This document shows positions 13,201-25,835 of a stretch of 64,000 nucleotides of DNA, in pieces. The notes under the pieces were generated by a model. It was given only the letters and a program-made list of their open reading frames with translations. It made no database searches and was not told the DNA's origin. The stretch is from NCBI RefSeq assembly GCF_000165425.1, contig NW_001799000.1:372001-436000 (forward strand), read 5' to 3'. Within the stretch, counting starts at the first letter, position 1. The number at the start of each line of letters is the position of its first letter. A program made the position numbers and the translations under genes. Origin of the DNA: Paramecium tetraurelia (lineage: Eukaryota > Ciliophora > Oligohymenophorea > Peniculida > Parameciidae).

Positions 13201-15329
13201 ATGACTTCCTTAGAACAGGTCCGATAATTATCCACCATTGATCAAATCTAAGTTGCAGGCTTAATCTTTGGGTCTCAATAAAGAGCTAAGTATATGTAAT
13301 AGTAAATAAAAGAGAGGTGAAGCAATTTTTAGCTGATTGTGAAAAAATACCTGAAGTGTAAACCAACGCTGACTTTTATAACTGGAATAGGAAAAAGCAA
13401 TTCCTATCAAAAGATAAATAGGGGTTTAGTTTCATGAAGATGATTAATCATTAGGTAATGAGATTAGATTAAAAAATAATCTTAGGTTGATGATATGGAA
13501 TAATACACAGGACCTATGATATACAGTGCAACAACAAATCATTATGGAGTCTATTTAGCAATGGTTGTGCCAGCAGTGAAGATTTTGGGAACAGATGCAC
13601 AAATAAATGCGTATCAATCTATGTAATAATTAGATGGCTAGATGATTTAATTCACATTCGAAAAGCTGCTTGTTATGCACAAACTGAATTAGGTCATGGA
13701 TCAGATATTTAGAGTTTACAAACTACTGCTACTTATGATAAGCAGACATAAGAATTTGTGATTAATACTCCTACCATTTAAGCAGCAAAATGTATACAAT
13801 TTAAGTAAAATTAGTTTGGCCAGGAGATCTAGGTATTCTAGCTAATTGGGCATTGGTTTTTGCTTAATTGGTAGTGGATGGAACCAATTATGGAGTATAA
13901 TCATTTATGGTCTAAATTCGAGATGAGTAAACACACAAGCCATTGAGAGGAATAGAAGTTGGGGATATTGGACCTAAGATGGGATATTAGGTGAAAGACA
14001 ATGGATTTTTGAAATTTGACAACGTTAGAATTCCTAAATTTAATATGTTGGCTAAATATATCTCAATATCTCCATAAGGAAAGGTAGTAAAAGAGGGAGA
14101 TCCAAAGATATCCTATGCTTCAATGATGATGATGAGAAAGTTATTAAACACAGTTTATCCCAAAGCAGCTGCAATATCATTGACTATTGCTTTGAGATAC
14201 TCCTATACAAGATAATAATTTACAAATGACAAAGGAGTCGAGAATTCGGTCATTGAATATTAAACTCAATAACACAAATTATTGCCATTGTTGGCCAATT
14301 TGTTTGCAGTTGTTCTTTCAGGAAATGTTACTTCAAAATTTGTAGATTTGAATTTCGCTGAAGTTTAGAAAGGCAATTTCTCACATATGAAACGCATGTC
14401 ATTCATTACTTTGTGGAACCAAAGCTAATTACACTCATTTTGTAGTGAATTGTGCTGAATGGTGTAGATTATCTTGTGGAGGACATGGTTATGCCCATTA
14501 TTCAGGGTTGCCTAGCATTTATTAAGAACATAGTCCAAATGTAACTTTGGAAGGAGAGAATCAAATTATGTTTCTATAATTGGCTCGCTTTTTATTGAAA
14601 CTCTTATAAACTTCTTAAAAACACCCAGAAAAAATTCCTGAATAGTTTTCATTATTTAAAAGAGTAAATGATTATTCCTATCATATTAGATCAATGAAAT
14701 TCTATCATTCAAATGTGACCAATTCTAAACATCAAACATCTTATCACTTTTGGAATCTTCAGTCATTCATCTCATTACCTAAACTGGCATGAAGATGATG
14801 TAAGAAATCCAGGGAGGTTTAAATCCTAAAGCTGTTTGGGATTATAAACTAGGTAATATCTATTATCATTATTTAAGGCACATCACTATGGGAATCAGCC
14901 AATTAGTTTATAGAGTACTATAAGTTTGTTTGTTTCCAAAACACAATCTTATAAGTCACTCATAAATAAACTTAAGTTGTATTAACAAATTTATTGAATC
15001 TATTTGGTGTCACAATTCTTTTACAAAATCCAATAGCCCTTTTGGAAAATGAAGTTGTTACGTAACAAACAATCAAGTAAATGAGGGATGAGTATGAGAA
15101 TCTATTAACCGTAATCAAACCTGAAGTAAATATAAATTACTATTTGAAGGCACTCTCATTAGTAGAGTCTTTTTGTTTAGCAGATGGAGGTCTTAGAACA
15201 ACCATTGGAAGAGCAGATGGTAAACCATATGACTATACATATGATTGGGCTCTTAATGAGAACTCAATTAATAAGATTGATTTTTCGAAAGCAGTTAATC
15301 AATTAAAGAATTGTAGACCCAAATTATGA
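13201..15329 (+). CDS. Acyl-CoA oxidase (peroxisomal beta-oxidation)
   Basis: Six introns (23, 31, 23, 23, 26 and 25 nt) give about 658 residues, the usual size for the family. Visible blocks are CYAQTELGHGSD (FAD/substrate loop), WPGDLG, RGIEVGDIGPKMGY, CGGHGYAHYSGLPSIY and LEGENQIMFLQ. The C-terminal helical domain ends with an ADGKPYDYTYDW-type motif. Acyl-CoA oxidases carry out the first, FAD-dependent step of peroxisomal beta-oxidation, forming enoyl-CoA and H2O2. The protein ends RPKL, which could act as a weak variant of the peroxisomal SKL signal (inference). Near 14395-14402, just before the LLCGTKANYTHF block, the frame slips by one base. No GT...AG intron repairs it, and the total exon length is also one base over a multiple of three. 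The gene converges with the next one, leaving 28 bp between stops. Confidence 0.85.
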
Positions 15330-15357
15330 TTTAACATAAATAATAAATAAAATCTAG

Positions 15358-16913
15358 TCAAATATATGCATTTCCACTTATATTTTCCAATATAATTTCT
15401 AAAAATCTTTTCAAATCATCTAAAGCTTCAGTGTTTTATTTATATAATTTCTCATATCTTTGTTTTTTTTCTAATCCGACTACAATTGCTTAGCTTAAGT
15501 CAATCTAATCATCTTATTCGAACTTGAATTCCATGGTTTATTAATTTTAAATGATTCGTTTTTACAAGATTTTTATTTTATTTGTCTATTTAATTTCAGG
15601 CAATTCACAGAATGTACTAATAAAAAGTATTTACAATAAACTAAATATATGCAAAAATATTTATCTACATTATATTTAATGTTATTGATTAAAATACTTT
15701 TGCTTTTGATCTTAATTTATAATTTCTGGAATTATTACAGAGAATAGTATAAATTCACTTGTAATCATTTGAATCTCCTTTTCTGATAATTAAAATACAT
15801 TCCCATTTAAATAAGTAGTTCTTTTAACTAAAAATAAAGAGGCAGTCTTATTCTAATAATAATATAATTGAAGTGTCATCATGAAACACAAGAAATCTGG
15901 CATTGATTCTTATCTTGTATGCTATTCAACATTTTTGAAAAATAAGATAAGAAAGTAGATTAACCATTTTTTTTAAATTTCTTAATTTTCTATTTAATTT
16001 GGATTAAAATTTTAAGAGAATACTTTTTTCATTTCTTCTCCAATCATTCCTTGATAGATACGAAGAGTGATTTTGCTCACCCAATTTTTGATTATATCTT
16101 AGGATTAGAGCTGAGTGTATTTCTTGATTTCTTTAAATAACATTTTAGCTTTTTTATTTTATTCTTGTACTTTTGTCTCCTTCTCCTTTCGTTTGATTCT
16201 TATTTTATTATTGTAATATACCTAATATTTTCTGACCATCTAAGTACAATTTTGATTATAAGATGACATCTTAAGAATTTCTACCATAAATTTTACATTC
16301 TCTTTTCCTTTTCATCTTCAATCCTTTGCTTTTCCTTCATTTTTTAAACTTCTGCTGCTACTTCTTCCGGTGTCAAGACTTTCTTATTTTAATAATATTT
16401 AACTTTATAAACTTTAGGTGTTTCTTCTTTTACTTGTTGAGCAAGAGATTTGATTCTATTTCTAATATACCCTCTTGATTCCCCGATTCTTTCAGTTAAT
16501 TGTTCTTGATTTGGGTACTTATTTTTGGTGCTTATGTTAAATTCTCTTTATGTATCAATGATGGGTAATTATGGTTTCTACTACTCATTCTTGATAAGCT
16601 GTTCATATTCCATTTTCTTGTACATCATTTACAAATACAGATATTTATTAGTCGCAAGCTAAGCTTTATTTTGTTCTTCTTTTAATTTTGCTTGTAAAAC
16701 TTGATTCTCAACAACCAAATGTTAGATTTGGGGAAGATTATAGGAATTCTTAACAATTTCTACGGTTGGCCTTGTTGTTAAAGGATGGAGTGGAGACTCA
16801 ACAGACTTAGAAATTAATCTGGATGCATTCATCTTCATAAGCTTCATGTAATTTCCATTCGATATTCCTTTTTCATTTCTATCATTCAGCAATAGCGGTT
16901 TGTAGGGTTCCAT
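15358..16913 (-). CDS. Charged coiled-coil protein, unknown
   Basis: 509 residues after one 26-nt intron, starting at the ATG complementary to 16911-16913. Residues about 65-250 are strongly charged with heptad-like stretches (for example LVVENQVLQAKLKEEQNKAQ). The C-terminal half alternates basic helices with Leu/Phe-rich segments and ends in an acidic stretch and another helix. No enzyme motif or convincing membrane span was recognised. A ciliary or basal-body scaffold would fit the composition, but this is only inference. It is divergent from the NT-C2 gene, with 43 bp between start codons. Confidence 0.7.
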
Positions 16914-16956
16914 GTTAGCCTATAAATACTCATTTAATTTCATATATTTATAAATT

Positions 16957-17830
16957 ATGAACTATGCAAACTCTCTCAAAACTTAAATTACTTTTATTCC
17001 CATCAAACTATAGTTGGATCTTGGAGTAGAAGCTGAAGTTTTCTTAAATTTTATTTGTGGATCACATTCTCTGACTACTTAAAATGGATGTTTATTTTAA
17101 TAAAGAGAATGTAATTTTGATTATCAGTAGCTTAAAATCGTCACAACCATGAATTTAAAGAAGGGTAAATTTCAAGAAAAGAAAGTATACAGTTTAATAT
17201 AATAAGGCAAAAGTCCGTGTCATTTTACAGTATAAAAACAGCTACAAGAAGGCTGGCAAAATAAACTTTGATATTAGTGAATATATGAATTAACAGATGC
17301 AATAGATCTAAGATGAAAAATTACTCATTGATTGTCCTGATTCTTCTGCAACCCTCAAGTTTTAGCTTAAATTTAAATAGGCAGTTTTGAATAAAAGCAA
17401 ACTGATCCCAGATATCCAATAAAAATTATTGGAACCTGAATCACTAATTAAATCTAACATCATTAAAATACCAAATATTAAAGAAGTTTCAACGTTGGAC
17501 AAATGCAATAATTGTTTGAAATTACAAGAATAGATAAAAGAATTAAAAACCTCAATTTAATCGAATTCTTAAAGGAGCACACTTTCATAGAGAGACAGCA
17601 TTTAGATAAGCAAATTGCAGATGCTAGAAAATGAGATTAAGTGCTAATATCAAATAGAGAGGGAACTCAAGACCTTCATCGAAAGTTTAGGTAATATTTG
17701 CGTTGATTTATTAGAGTAGGAGCTATTAAAATAAAAACGTATAGTCGCATAGATTATGCAAGAATGTCTATAAATGGGGGATTCCAAATTGATTGAATTG
17801 GTGGAGAACGTAATTTAATAATAATTATGA
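16957..17830 (+). CDS. NT-C2 domain protein with coiled-coil tail
   Basis: 283 residues after a 22-nt intron. Residues 1-120 fit the NT-C2 fold known from the N termini of EEIG1 and EHBP1: a hydrophobic strand ITFIPIKLQLDL, then VEAEVFLNF, then KVRVILQYKNSYKKAGKINFDISEY, the characteristic 'gkinlnlseya' block of the family, and ATLKFQLKFKQ as the closing strand. The remainder is polar and then coiled coil (residues about 170-280). NT-C2 domains are thought to bind membranes or GTPase-linked endocytic partners, which is family knowledge and not shown here. The start was chosen as the first ATG of the NT-C2 frame. Confidence 0.75.
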
Positions 17831-17975
17831 ATTTTGTAATAATATTTTTCCAATCCTACATGTATTTTAAAATCAAATCTTAGATACAATTCAAACCTGT
17901 ATTAGATTTCTACCACAGTTTATAAAGATCACTTTTGATTTAAAACATGAGGTTGCTATTATATACCTACATTTT

Positions 17976-19184
17976 TCATGCCAAAATAGTTGTGTATAGA
18001 TTACAACAAAATCTCTCAAAGTTCTAATCTATTTTTTTATATGCAGTCTTCTTATAGTTTAATAGAGTAAGCATGTCCTCATCTTTATACAACCCTATTA
18101 TAAGGAGATCGTTATTTTCAGGATTGGGTATTTAATTCAATTTCAATCTGTTTTCTGTAGATATAACTTAATGAGCACTTAATTTTTAGATATTATTTCT
18201 TTTTTATTTGAGTTTATCAAACTTTTTTATAAACAAATATTAGAGAAGACTAGCTAAAACTTTGTGTAAAAATACGCACTTTTAATTGGAGTCGAAAATA
18301 TTTACTAAAACTTAGTCAATCAAGATAGATTCAACTAAGATCATAGTCAACTCCTCTTGTTTAATTTACCTGTTTCGGGTATGCAAATATAATGTTCTAT
18401 TTGACACAAATTTTGAAAAGTAAGCTTTGTGATCTAAAAATACTTAACTTAATAAGTAGTATTTCAACTCTTCACAAAAATACTTCGGTTATGAGAAATA
18501 AGCCAAATTTTCTAATAAGAATTGGCAGGAGTTTATGGATTTCATCATTGACTGATCCACTTATTCTTTATCATTCGGATACTCAATAAAATTGTGCAGT
18601 TATTAATTTACTGATGTAAGTGATTTAGCACAGACTGCCTTGCACCAAGCATTAATTCTTTCAGTCTGTACTAATTCTAATTTGAGAAAAAAAGTGATAT
18701 TCTTCAATTAGGTCTAATACTTCTTCCAAAGTGAATAGTTTAAAGATTTCTTGATCCTTATAGCAGCAATTATGGCAAGTGAAGCTATTTTGAAGTATTT
18801 TTTCATATTTAATGTTCTTTATTATAAAAGTAAGACTTTAGCTCTTCCTATAAGTTACTTATGTTCTGTTGTAGGTTTTGAGATTACTTCTTTAGTTTAG
18901 ATTTTTTTTTCGTCATTATTAACTTGTATAATCTTTACTTCTTTTGGAGCTTCTTAAGGTGTTACAAATTTGGGTTACTATGCCAATGGTTTTTTATGAG
19001 ATTCTTGCCATTTTCGAGGAGATTAGTCTCGAGATGTTGCCTATTTTGAAATCTTTTCTAAATAAAGATTTTCAGAGACGGAGAGAATATCAATATTAGG
19101 AGTAAAGAAGGGTTACTCATATACTGTTTGAGTTTATATGAACTTGATGCTTTAGGATCGGCCTTATTAAAATTGGCTGTTCAT
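17976..19184 (-). CDS. Uncharacterised protein with a CxxC element
   Basis: About 395 residues, with one clear intron of 20 nt near 18823-18842. The first 130 residues are low-complexity and basic (Ser, Gln, Lys, Pro). Next comes a Cys-rich stretch, FTCHNCCYKD, with further cysteines about 45 residues later (NAWCKAVCAK), followed by a long helical C-terminal half. The Cys spacing faintly resembles a zinc-binding module, but no named family was recognised. Codon use and frame length make it a real gene. My hand-traced frame is one base off a multiple of three, so an intron border may be wrong. Confidence 0.65.
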
Positions 19185-19508
19185 GGTCAATTTATTTAAA
19201 ATATTAAAAATCATTTAGACGACGCAATATATAAATGATACAGTTACATTTTATTATGCTAAGGTATATTATATATAGCAATGTTGCAAATCATTATTAT
19301 CAAAATCAGGTTGATTACATTAGTTAACATATACAAAATATCACTTTTATTTTTCATTATTTCATATATATATATAATTTAATTTAATTGACAAAATCTG
19401 CCAAAATTGACTATTGTATAACAAAATAAAGTCTAAGAAATAAATAATGGTTGTAGAAATTAGATTGTTGATTATAATTCAATTTACAAAGAAAATATAT
19501 ACAAATTA
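19185..19508. other. Intergenic, nothing recognised
   Basis: A 324-bp A+T-rich spacer that includes a short (TA)n run near 19369-19377. Both flanking genes lie on the minus strand. No open frame or structured element stands out. Confidence 0.5.
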
Positions 19509-21227
19509 TCAGCTAACATTGGTTATGTCTATTAATTCTCCAATGTTTTTGGCAATTTTATTAAATTGATTAGATATTTTTTCACCCCAATATGGCTTTT
19601 ATTCAAAGAGTTCCAAAATACCAGCATATTCAAATCCTCCTTAAATAATTTTCTTTTCATCTTAATCAATTGTATCCGATATACTGAAAGTAGCTACACA
19701 TGGCAACCCCTATTCATTCTTTTTAAGATGAATCACCCTCTATATAGGTTTTACATTTGATCCATCAATCTTTTCAAATTTTCTTTCGAAATGTTTTGTA
19801 AATAAAACCATTAATACACCAATAATTCCAATGAAATGAAATAGAGTGATTAAGAAACTTTCCTTATTGGTTTAATCTAACTCACTAGCAATATCTAATA
19901 AATTAGGTATAATGATGGTGAAAATAAGAAATTCTAATGCAATTAACAATTTTTGTTCTGAAGTGAGAGAATGAACTGTTTTTGAGTAAAATTTAGTTCT
20001 ATTCGCTACAAATTAACTTGTTTATGTCGTTTTTCCAGAGAAAAGACATAAATTTAAAAAATGGTGGATAAATCCAGGCACTATGTTTTTTCTTGTAATT
20101 AATTCTAAATCTTAAAGAATTAATTTTATGAAAAAACACAGTTTCTATTTCTAAGCATCTTTTCTAATGATATCTTTTTCCCGTTAAATATTTATACATT
20201 CTTTAATGTATTTCTAGTCTTTTTGTATCATTATTATTTTTTATAATAAGGAGTCTACAAATTTTCTAAATTGAAATTTGTGCTGTTTAATTCCAAAAAA
20301 ATTAATATATTTTAAATGTGGTCCTTGTTACATTTGAAAATGTTCTCTAGCTATTTGTCTTTCTTGGAATATTTTTCTAATTTTATTATTATATACATAC
20401 TTATATTTTTTAGACAATCCTAAGACGGCAATCACTACAAATACAATAATTCTCAGTCTTCTATTTCTTATTTTAAGCTAAGGTTTAGCTTCTTCCTTTT
20501 TAAATAAATCTAAGTTATCCCAAATTTAATTAGGTACTGAAGGTTTTGATTTACGAAGGATTATTGTTTATCCATCGGCATAATCAGAGTCCTTCAAGCT
20601 TAAATCGAGATTTCTTTCTATATTTAGAGTTTTCTGGATTTATCTGATATGATTTCTTTTGCGTTCAAAATTTTTTTAAAAAAAGACCTAATTATTTTCT
20701 TATTTTTCAGGGGTGATCTTTGACTTCACTTCTACAGTGTGCGTTCTGAATGATCTGGAGTAAAATGACTAATTGTTTATATCGGTTTATCTCGAGGTTT
20801 GTTATTAGTCCTTATCTTTACTTATTTTCTATGAATTTCCTTCCAAATTTCTAAGGGTATCCAAATTACTTTCAATAAGTTGATCATATCTTTATTGTTT
20901 TGATTTAATGTAATTTTCTATCAATTTATTGTCTTATGGACTGCTTATTCCATCTGGATCTGTGTATAAACTTAATATTTGTTGATGTCTTTGATTTTCG
21001 TTGACTTCACAAACAGTCTTTAAATGACTATACTCTTCATCGTGTTGGAAAAGCCTAAATTTTCGCTCTCCTCCTTGTCTAACAACTTAATTTGAAGATA
21101 TCAACGGAAGATTTAAGTGATGAGCAATTAGCGTCTTGCATATCCTTTCTTAAGGCTTTAGAGGAAAGGATAAAGGGGATTACCTGCTTGAACTTCTCTT
21201 TCGTTACTCTACTCTTTCAGATTTCAT
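19509..21227 (-). CDS. Two- to three-TM protein, tandem paralogue A
   Basis: An uninterrupted frame of 572 residues. Residues 1 to about 210 are polar, with basic Ser/Gln-rich segments. A hydrophobic segment follows (IIVFVVIAVLGL), then about 120 residues of basic helix, then a conserved block (CFFIKLILQDLELITRKN) and two further hydrophobic segments (LLIALEFLIFTIIIPNLLDI and FHFIGIIGVLMVLF). The C-terminal 100 residues are soluble. It is clearly homologous over its whole length to the neighbour at 22335-23932: both carry the N-terminal PLIS motif and the same three hydrophobic regions. No family was recognised, and it may be ciliate-specific. Confidence 0.75.
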
Positions 21228-22334
21228 AAATGAACAAAATTATTAATGAGAATCATAAAATTTGGGATATTAAAATAGTAGATATAAAACAATTATCTAG
21301 AACATCTTTTAATTTAGATATCTTATTATCTGGTTTATTGTAATTCTAAATTCTCACTTAGCTAAATCTACAATTGCATTTAACTTAGATAGATTATTTT
21401 TATTTAAAACTTGATTCAAATAAATTAATGACTACTTCTTCTGTCAATTTACAATTATAAGTATTCTCTATTTCTACTTTGTTACTTTTTTTCACCCTTT
21501 TATATGTTCTCTTACAGAACTTCAGTACTCTACATTACATTTAAACATCTACTTCTTATGTAATAATATGGCATATATATGCAAAATTTATAGTAATAGT
21601 ATTTTATTATGTAAAGTGCATGTTTTTGTAGAGTTATTAGATTGAATAAGAAAATTGTTTTAATTTTCAAATTCTATGAGTATTTGTTGATAGAAATTAT
21701 TGTAACATTTTTTAATTTCTATTAATTATTTCCATTAGTCTGGACTTCAACGTTATATTAATTTATGTTCAAACGAGATTTACCTCTAATTAGTGAAGGG
21801 TTTAAACATTAATAGAGATTTTAACAATTTTTAAGAAGTAATTTTATTATAAATGTTAATAGAAATTAGGCTAATTTATTAATTTAAAACGTGCTAGCTT
21901 ATAGAAATTCACTGAAATAAGATGAATTTCTCCATTTTTACCAAATATTTTATCGCTAAATACTATATTTGATAATAGGACTACTATCAATTTTAATTCA
22001 ATTAATCATTGATATAAGCTTAAAACGAACAAGAAAATTATTGAAATATTATAACAATAAGAATTATTGCATATGTTGAATTATAATGATTTTATATTAT
22101 ATTTTTTATTATCATATTTAAATAAACTAAATAAATTAGAATTTTAACTATTGTATTCATTTACCATAAGTTAATTGCAAATAATTTTATTCAAGAATAC
22201 TCAAAATATAAAAATTAAAAATAGTTAGTTAAAATTTTTATTGTTTAATTCAAAATATTATCAATTAAACTTTAATTAATTTATGATATTGTTTCTTAAT
22301 ATAAATCAATATATTTGGATAAAAATTAGAATAT
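21228..22334. other. Intergenic between tandem paralogues
   Basis: 1.1 kb, extremely A+T-rich (long runs of A and T around 21990-22330). No coding frame with protein-like composition was found. It separates the two same-strand paralogues and presumably contains the 5' region of copy A and the 3' end region of copy B. Confidence 0.5.
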
Positions 22335-23932
22335 TCATTCTAAATTTGAAATATCAATTATTGCTCCAACATTCGTAACTATTTTTGAAAAGAGTTTACC
22401 CATATCTTTTTAGAAGTTAGGTTTGTCACTAAAGTTTTTATTAATGAAATTAATTTTCAAGTCTCCAGAGAGTACCAATTCATCATTTTATTCTAAATCT
22501 TGGGATATAATTAATTATGTTTAGACAGGATTGTCCTCTTAATCTTCACTGACTTTCAACTATAATTAGACTGGTTTAACATTTGATGATTAGATTTTGG
22601 GCAAGTCCTTGAAATAATTTGTGAAGAATCCTGATAATAGCATAACTATGGAAATGAAGTAAAGTTGAATTATTGCTTGTTGATTTTCATTGACGGATTC
22701 ATATTAATTAGCAATATCCAATGCATTAGGTATAATAACAGTGAAGATAAGGAATTCTAATGCAATTAACACTTTCTGCTATTAATTGAGAGAATGAACT
22801 GTCTTTGAATAAAACTTAGTCCTATTTGCAACAAACAAGCTTGTTTATGTATTTTTTTTAGAAAAAAGACATAAATTTAGGCAATCCATCATAAATCCAG
22901 GTATTAAATTTTTTCTTGTTATCAATTCTAAATCTTAAAATATTAATTTTATGAAAAAGCACAACCTCTGTTTCTGGAAATCCAATATCATTTCTTATTT
23001 TTATTTTAAGATATAAGTATAATCTTTAATATACTCTTCAGTCTTTAACAGTTTAATAATTTTGGAGAAAACCTATTCAACGAAGGTACGATAAAAGAAT
23101 TTAATATGCCTTTCTCCCATAGTCTTAAAGTGGATTAAATGTGGCTACTTCAATTTACTAAAATGTTCTAAAGCTTAATTTCTTTTTTAAAATGTGATTC
23201 TATTTTAGGAAAAATAAATTACTTGTATTTTCTGCTAAACCTGAGAGCGGCTCGAACAAATAGGGCAACAATTTTAAGTCTTAGTTTTTTAATCACAAGT
23301 CGATATTTTCCTCTTGGGTTATTTATAATTTCGCACTACTGATTGCCTCTTTAAGGGATTCCATTTAAAGTATAACTCCTGTGTTTAGAAGTGCTATTTG
23401 TAACCTATACTGCGTTTTTTTTATTATTATAAAAAGGAAATGAAACATTTTCTCTATATGGATTAAATTCCGAACTTTAAATAATTGGGAAATTTTATTC
23501 AATCGGCTACACAAGCACAGAGGTTTTTAAATCTCTATTGGTAGTGTTGGTCTGATATTTGTGTATGTCTATTGGTTTTTTATAATGTAGTTATTAATTT
23601 GTTAGTGCTCTATCCCTTTAAGAATCTTTCTCAATAATGCCCTAGTTTTTTCTATTATTTTCAATTTTTTCAAAGGGTTCAACGGAAGTTTTAAATTTAA
23701 ATCCTTATGTATTTTAATTAGAAGACTATATCTGTGGTTAATCAAATATCTGTTTAAACATCTTGGGGCGGTTTGCGTAACTTTTCTCAAACTATGAATT
23801 TTATGATATTAATGGAATGTTAAGTCTTTAGGTCATAAGTGTATTGGGAATCGCTTTAATTTTTGATTATCGCTCGGTACTTGGACAGCTTAAGATATTG
23901 AAAGAGAAACTATCTTGATTGTAGTTTTTCAT
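22335..23932 (-). CDS. Two- to three-TM protein, tandem paralogue B
   Basis: 524 residues after one 23-nt intron that lies just after the basic RFSRKYK motif. It shares the PLIS motif near the N terminus and the segment LKIVALFVRAALRF, which corresponds to the first hydrophobic segment of copy A. It also shares CFFIKLIFQDLELITRKN, the hydrophobic pair ALEFLIFTVIIPNALDI and FISIVMLLSGFF, and the soluble tail ending in IIDISN. The N-terminal third has diverged and gained Asn/Gln-rich sequence. The frame is intact, so both copies look functional. An ancient duplication fits, because identity is modest outside the core. Confidence 0.75.
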
Positions 23933-24141
23933 CGATTGATTTAAGTAGTGAAATTTATTAAATATGTATTTAATTTTAGAGAGATCTACTTATTTAATCC
24001 AACCTTAGATATATATGATATTATTATAGAATAAAACTCTATTTAAATGAATTCTCATCTACAATGAAAAAGATACTTTAATAAACATTGAATTGTTGGA
24101 AAAATCATTTAGTTTTTAAAATTTAATAAATTAAAATAATA

Positions 24142-25389
24142 ATGCAATTAAAACGAACATCAATTGAATTAGGGACTCTGGAATAATTTTTAGAAGGGAA
24201 CATTTCATATGGAGCTAGTTAATTAGATTTGGAATATGAAACCTAATCCTTTTTGAGTAAGGATGATCTAAAGAACAAGTTTAAGCCCTTCGCAAAAGAA
24301 AGAAATTCAATTGGAAAATTAATTCAAAGAACGAAAAGCAATGAAACTACATCTAGATTTCAATTTTTAAAAAGCTAGCAAGTGGTTGTGCAGCCTACAA
24401 CAAAGAGAAAGATTCGCAATAATCACCCCATCTATAAATGGAGCACTACAAATCTTTTAGGACTCCAAAAGAGGGATATCACCACTTAAGATTAAACAGT
24501 TTCTTTAAGATAGAGATTAAAGTATTTCAAAATAAATCTCTAAGCAGATTAAGGGTTTATAAAATAGTTTGGAGAGTATAAGAAATAATTCACCCCAGCA
24601 ACAATCCAAACTAGAGCCTTCTTAACACCCAAAAGAGAGTATTTTTACAAAGATGTAAGGAGAAGCATAACTAAATGATAGAGTCTCATTCCAGGACCAG
24701 GTGTATATTCTGGAAAATTGATGTAGACAGATCCTGGACACTCGATTGAATATAGTAAAAGTCCCTAAACGTTGAAGTAATAAACACCTGCTTGTCAAAA
24801 GGATTTTTATGACTTTTAATTACAAAAAAAGAATGAAAATACTCCAGACTTTTTGAGGACTATTAGCCGAGAAAAGGCTTATTAGAGAAGTATATTTGCT
24901 TAAATAGAAATCTAAAGGAAAGAGAATATGGTATTAGAATTTATATTTATAACAGAAACTTCAAAAAGAATAACCGTATGATCAAAAGAAGATAGAACAA
25001 GAAATTGAATATTTACTATATCAATAATAAAAATATGGGAAAATAAGTATTAATATCTGAGTAATATAGATTATCAACGTATCTTAGACAATAATGAAGA
25101 TATTAAAAAGATGACTAAGCCTGACACTCTTGATACAACTTGGAGTAAAATGCTGTAAAATTATACATTTATGAAAGTGAACGCTATGGGTTTAAGAAAG
25201 TAAAAGGAGGGAAAATTGTAAAGGAAAGAGTCTAAACGTTGTAGAATGAGTGAGAATAATATTAATTTAATACTTGATACTTTATTTAGCAAATATTATG
25301 AATAAAATACGATAAACTCCTCGTTCACGTAGATTGTCAGCCTATCAAGAGAAGGATTATATTATACCTAAACTATTTTTGAGTGTTGA
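24142..25389 (+). CDS. PGPGxY-repeat (SHIPPO-like) protein, possible ciliary
   Basis: 390 residues after introns of 27, 25 and 23 nt. Without the first intron an in-frame TGA would interrupt it, and its removal restores the frame exactly. The middle contains IPGPGVYSG followed by DPGHSIEY, resembling the Pro-Gly repeats of ODF3/SHIPPO1 and STPG proteins that line doublet microtubules. The N-terminal third is basic and polar, and the C-terminal part is charged helix. Assignment to that family is inference from one good and one weaker repeat. The true 3' end is unclear, because the following frame (25298-25726) may be a further exon. Confidence 0.6.
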
Positions 25390-25726
25390 TTTGTATTAAA
25401 AATAATAACATTCTGTAAGGATAGTTTCAAATTAAGAGATCAACAACCTCACATTTCTCCATAGAAACAACAACTATTAAACTTCAAAAAGAAGCATTCA
25501 ATCTGAAATACAATTAGAAGGAACTGAAGAAAGCAACAAAGTTTATGAGGTTAAAATATAAGTCAAATTTGTAAAGCATAAACAAAAATTGGATAAGCAA
25601 CTCAAATAAGACTGTGTTGAAGATTATAAATTAGTTAATTTTCCAAAAAACCCCATTCAATAAACGAATGATGAAGTGTAATTGAGTAGAAAATTATAAT
25701 AACTAATTGCAACAATTAAAAAATGA
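25298..25726 (+). CDS. Small basic protein or last exon of the preceding gene
   Basis: A frame of 142 residues starting MNKIRQTPRSRRLSAYQ, basic and Gln-rich, with no known domain. It overlaps the end of the preceding frame by about 90 bp. A 40-nt or a 49-nt GT...TTTAG interval just upstream would fuse it in frame to the gene at 24142, giving 489 or 486 residues. Both are longer than the other introns here, so I leave the two models separate. Confidence 0.45.
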
Positions 25727-25835
25727 ACAACTCAAATTAAATTTACATTAATTATAAACCTTTTCAATCATATTGTAATAGATAATATTAAAAAACTGAT
25801 AATCCAAATATAAAATATAATAAAGACATAAGAAT

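Noticed and set aside
16722-16913. 63-codon protein as a complete gene
   Set aside because: It is only the first exon-like part of the 509-residue coiled-coil gene; the apparent end is a TAA/TAG glutamine codon.
18600-18880. Possible KDM5-type zinc/PLU-1 region in the CxxC gene
   Set aside because: The Cys spacing looked similar, but upstream sequence is low-complexity with no JmjC or ARID domain.
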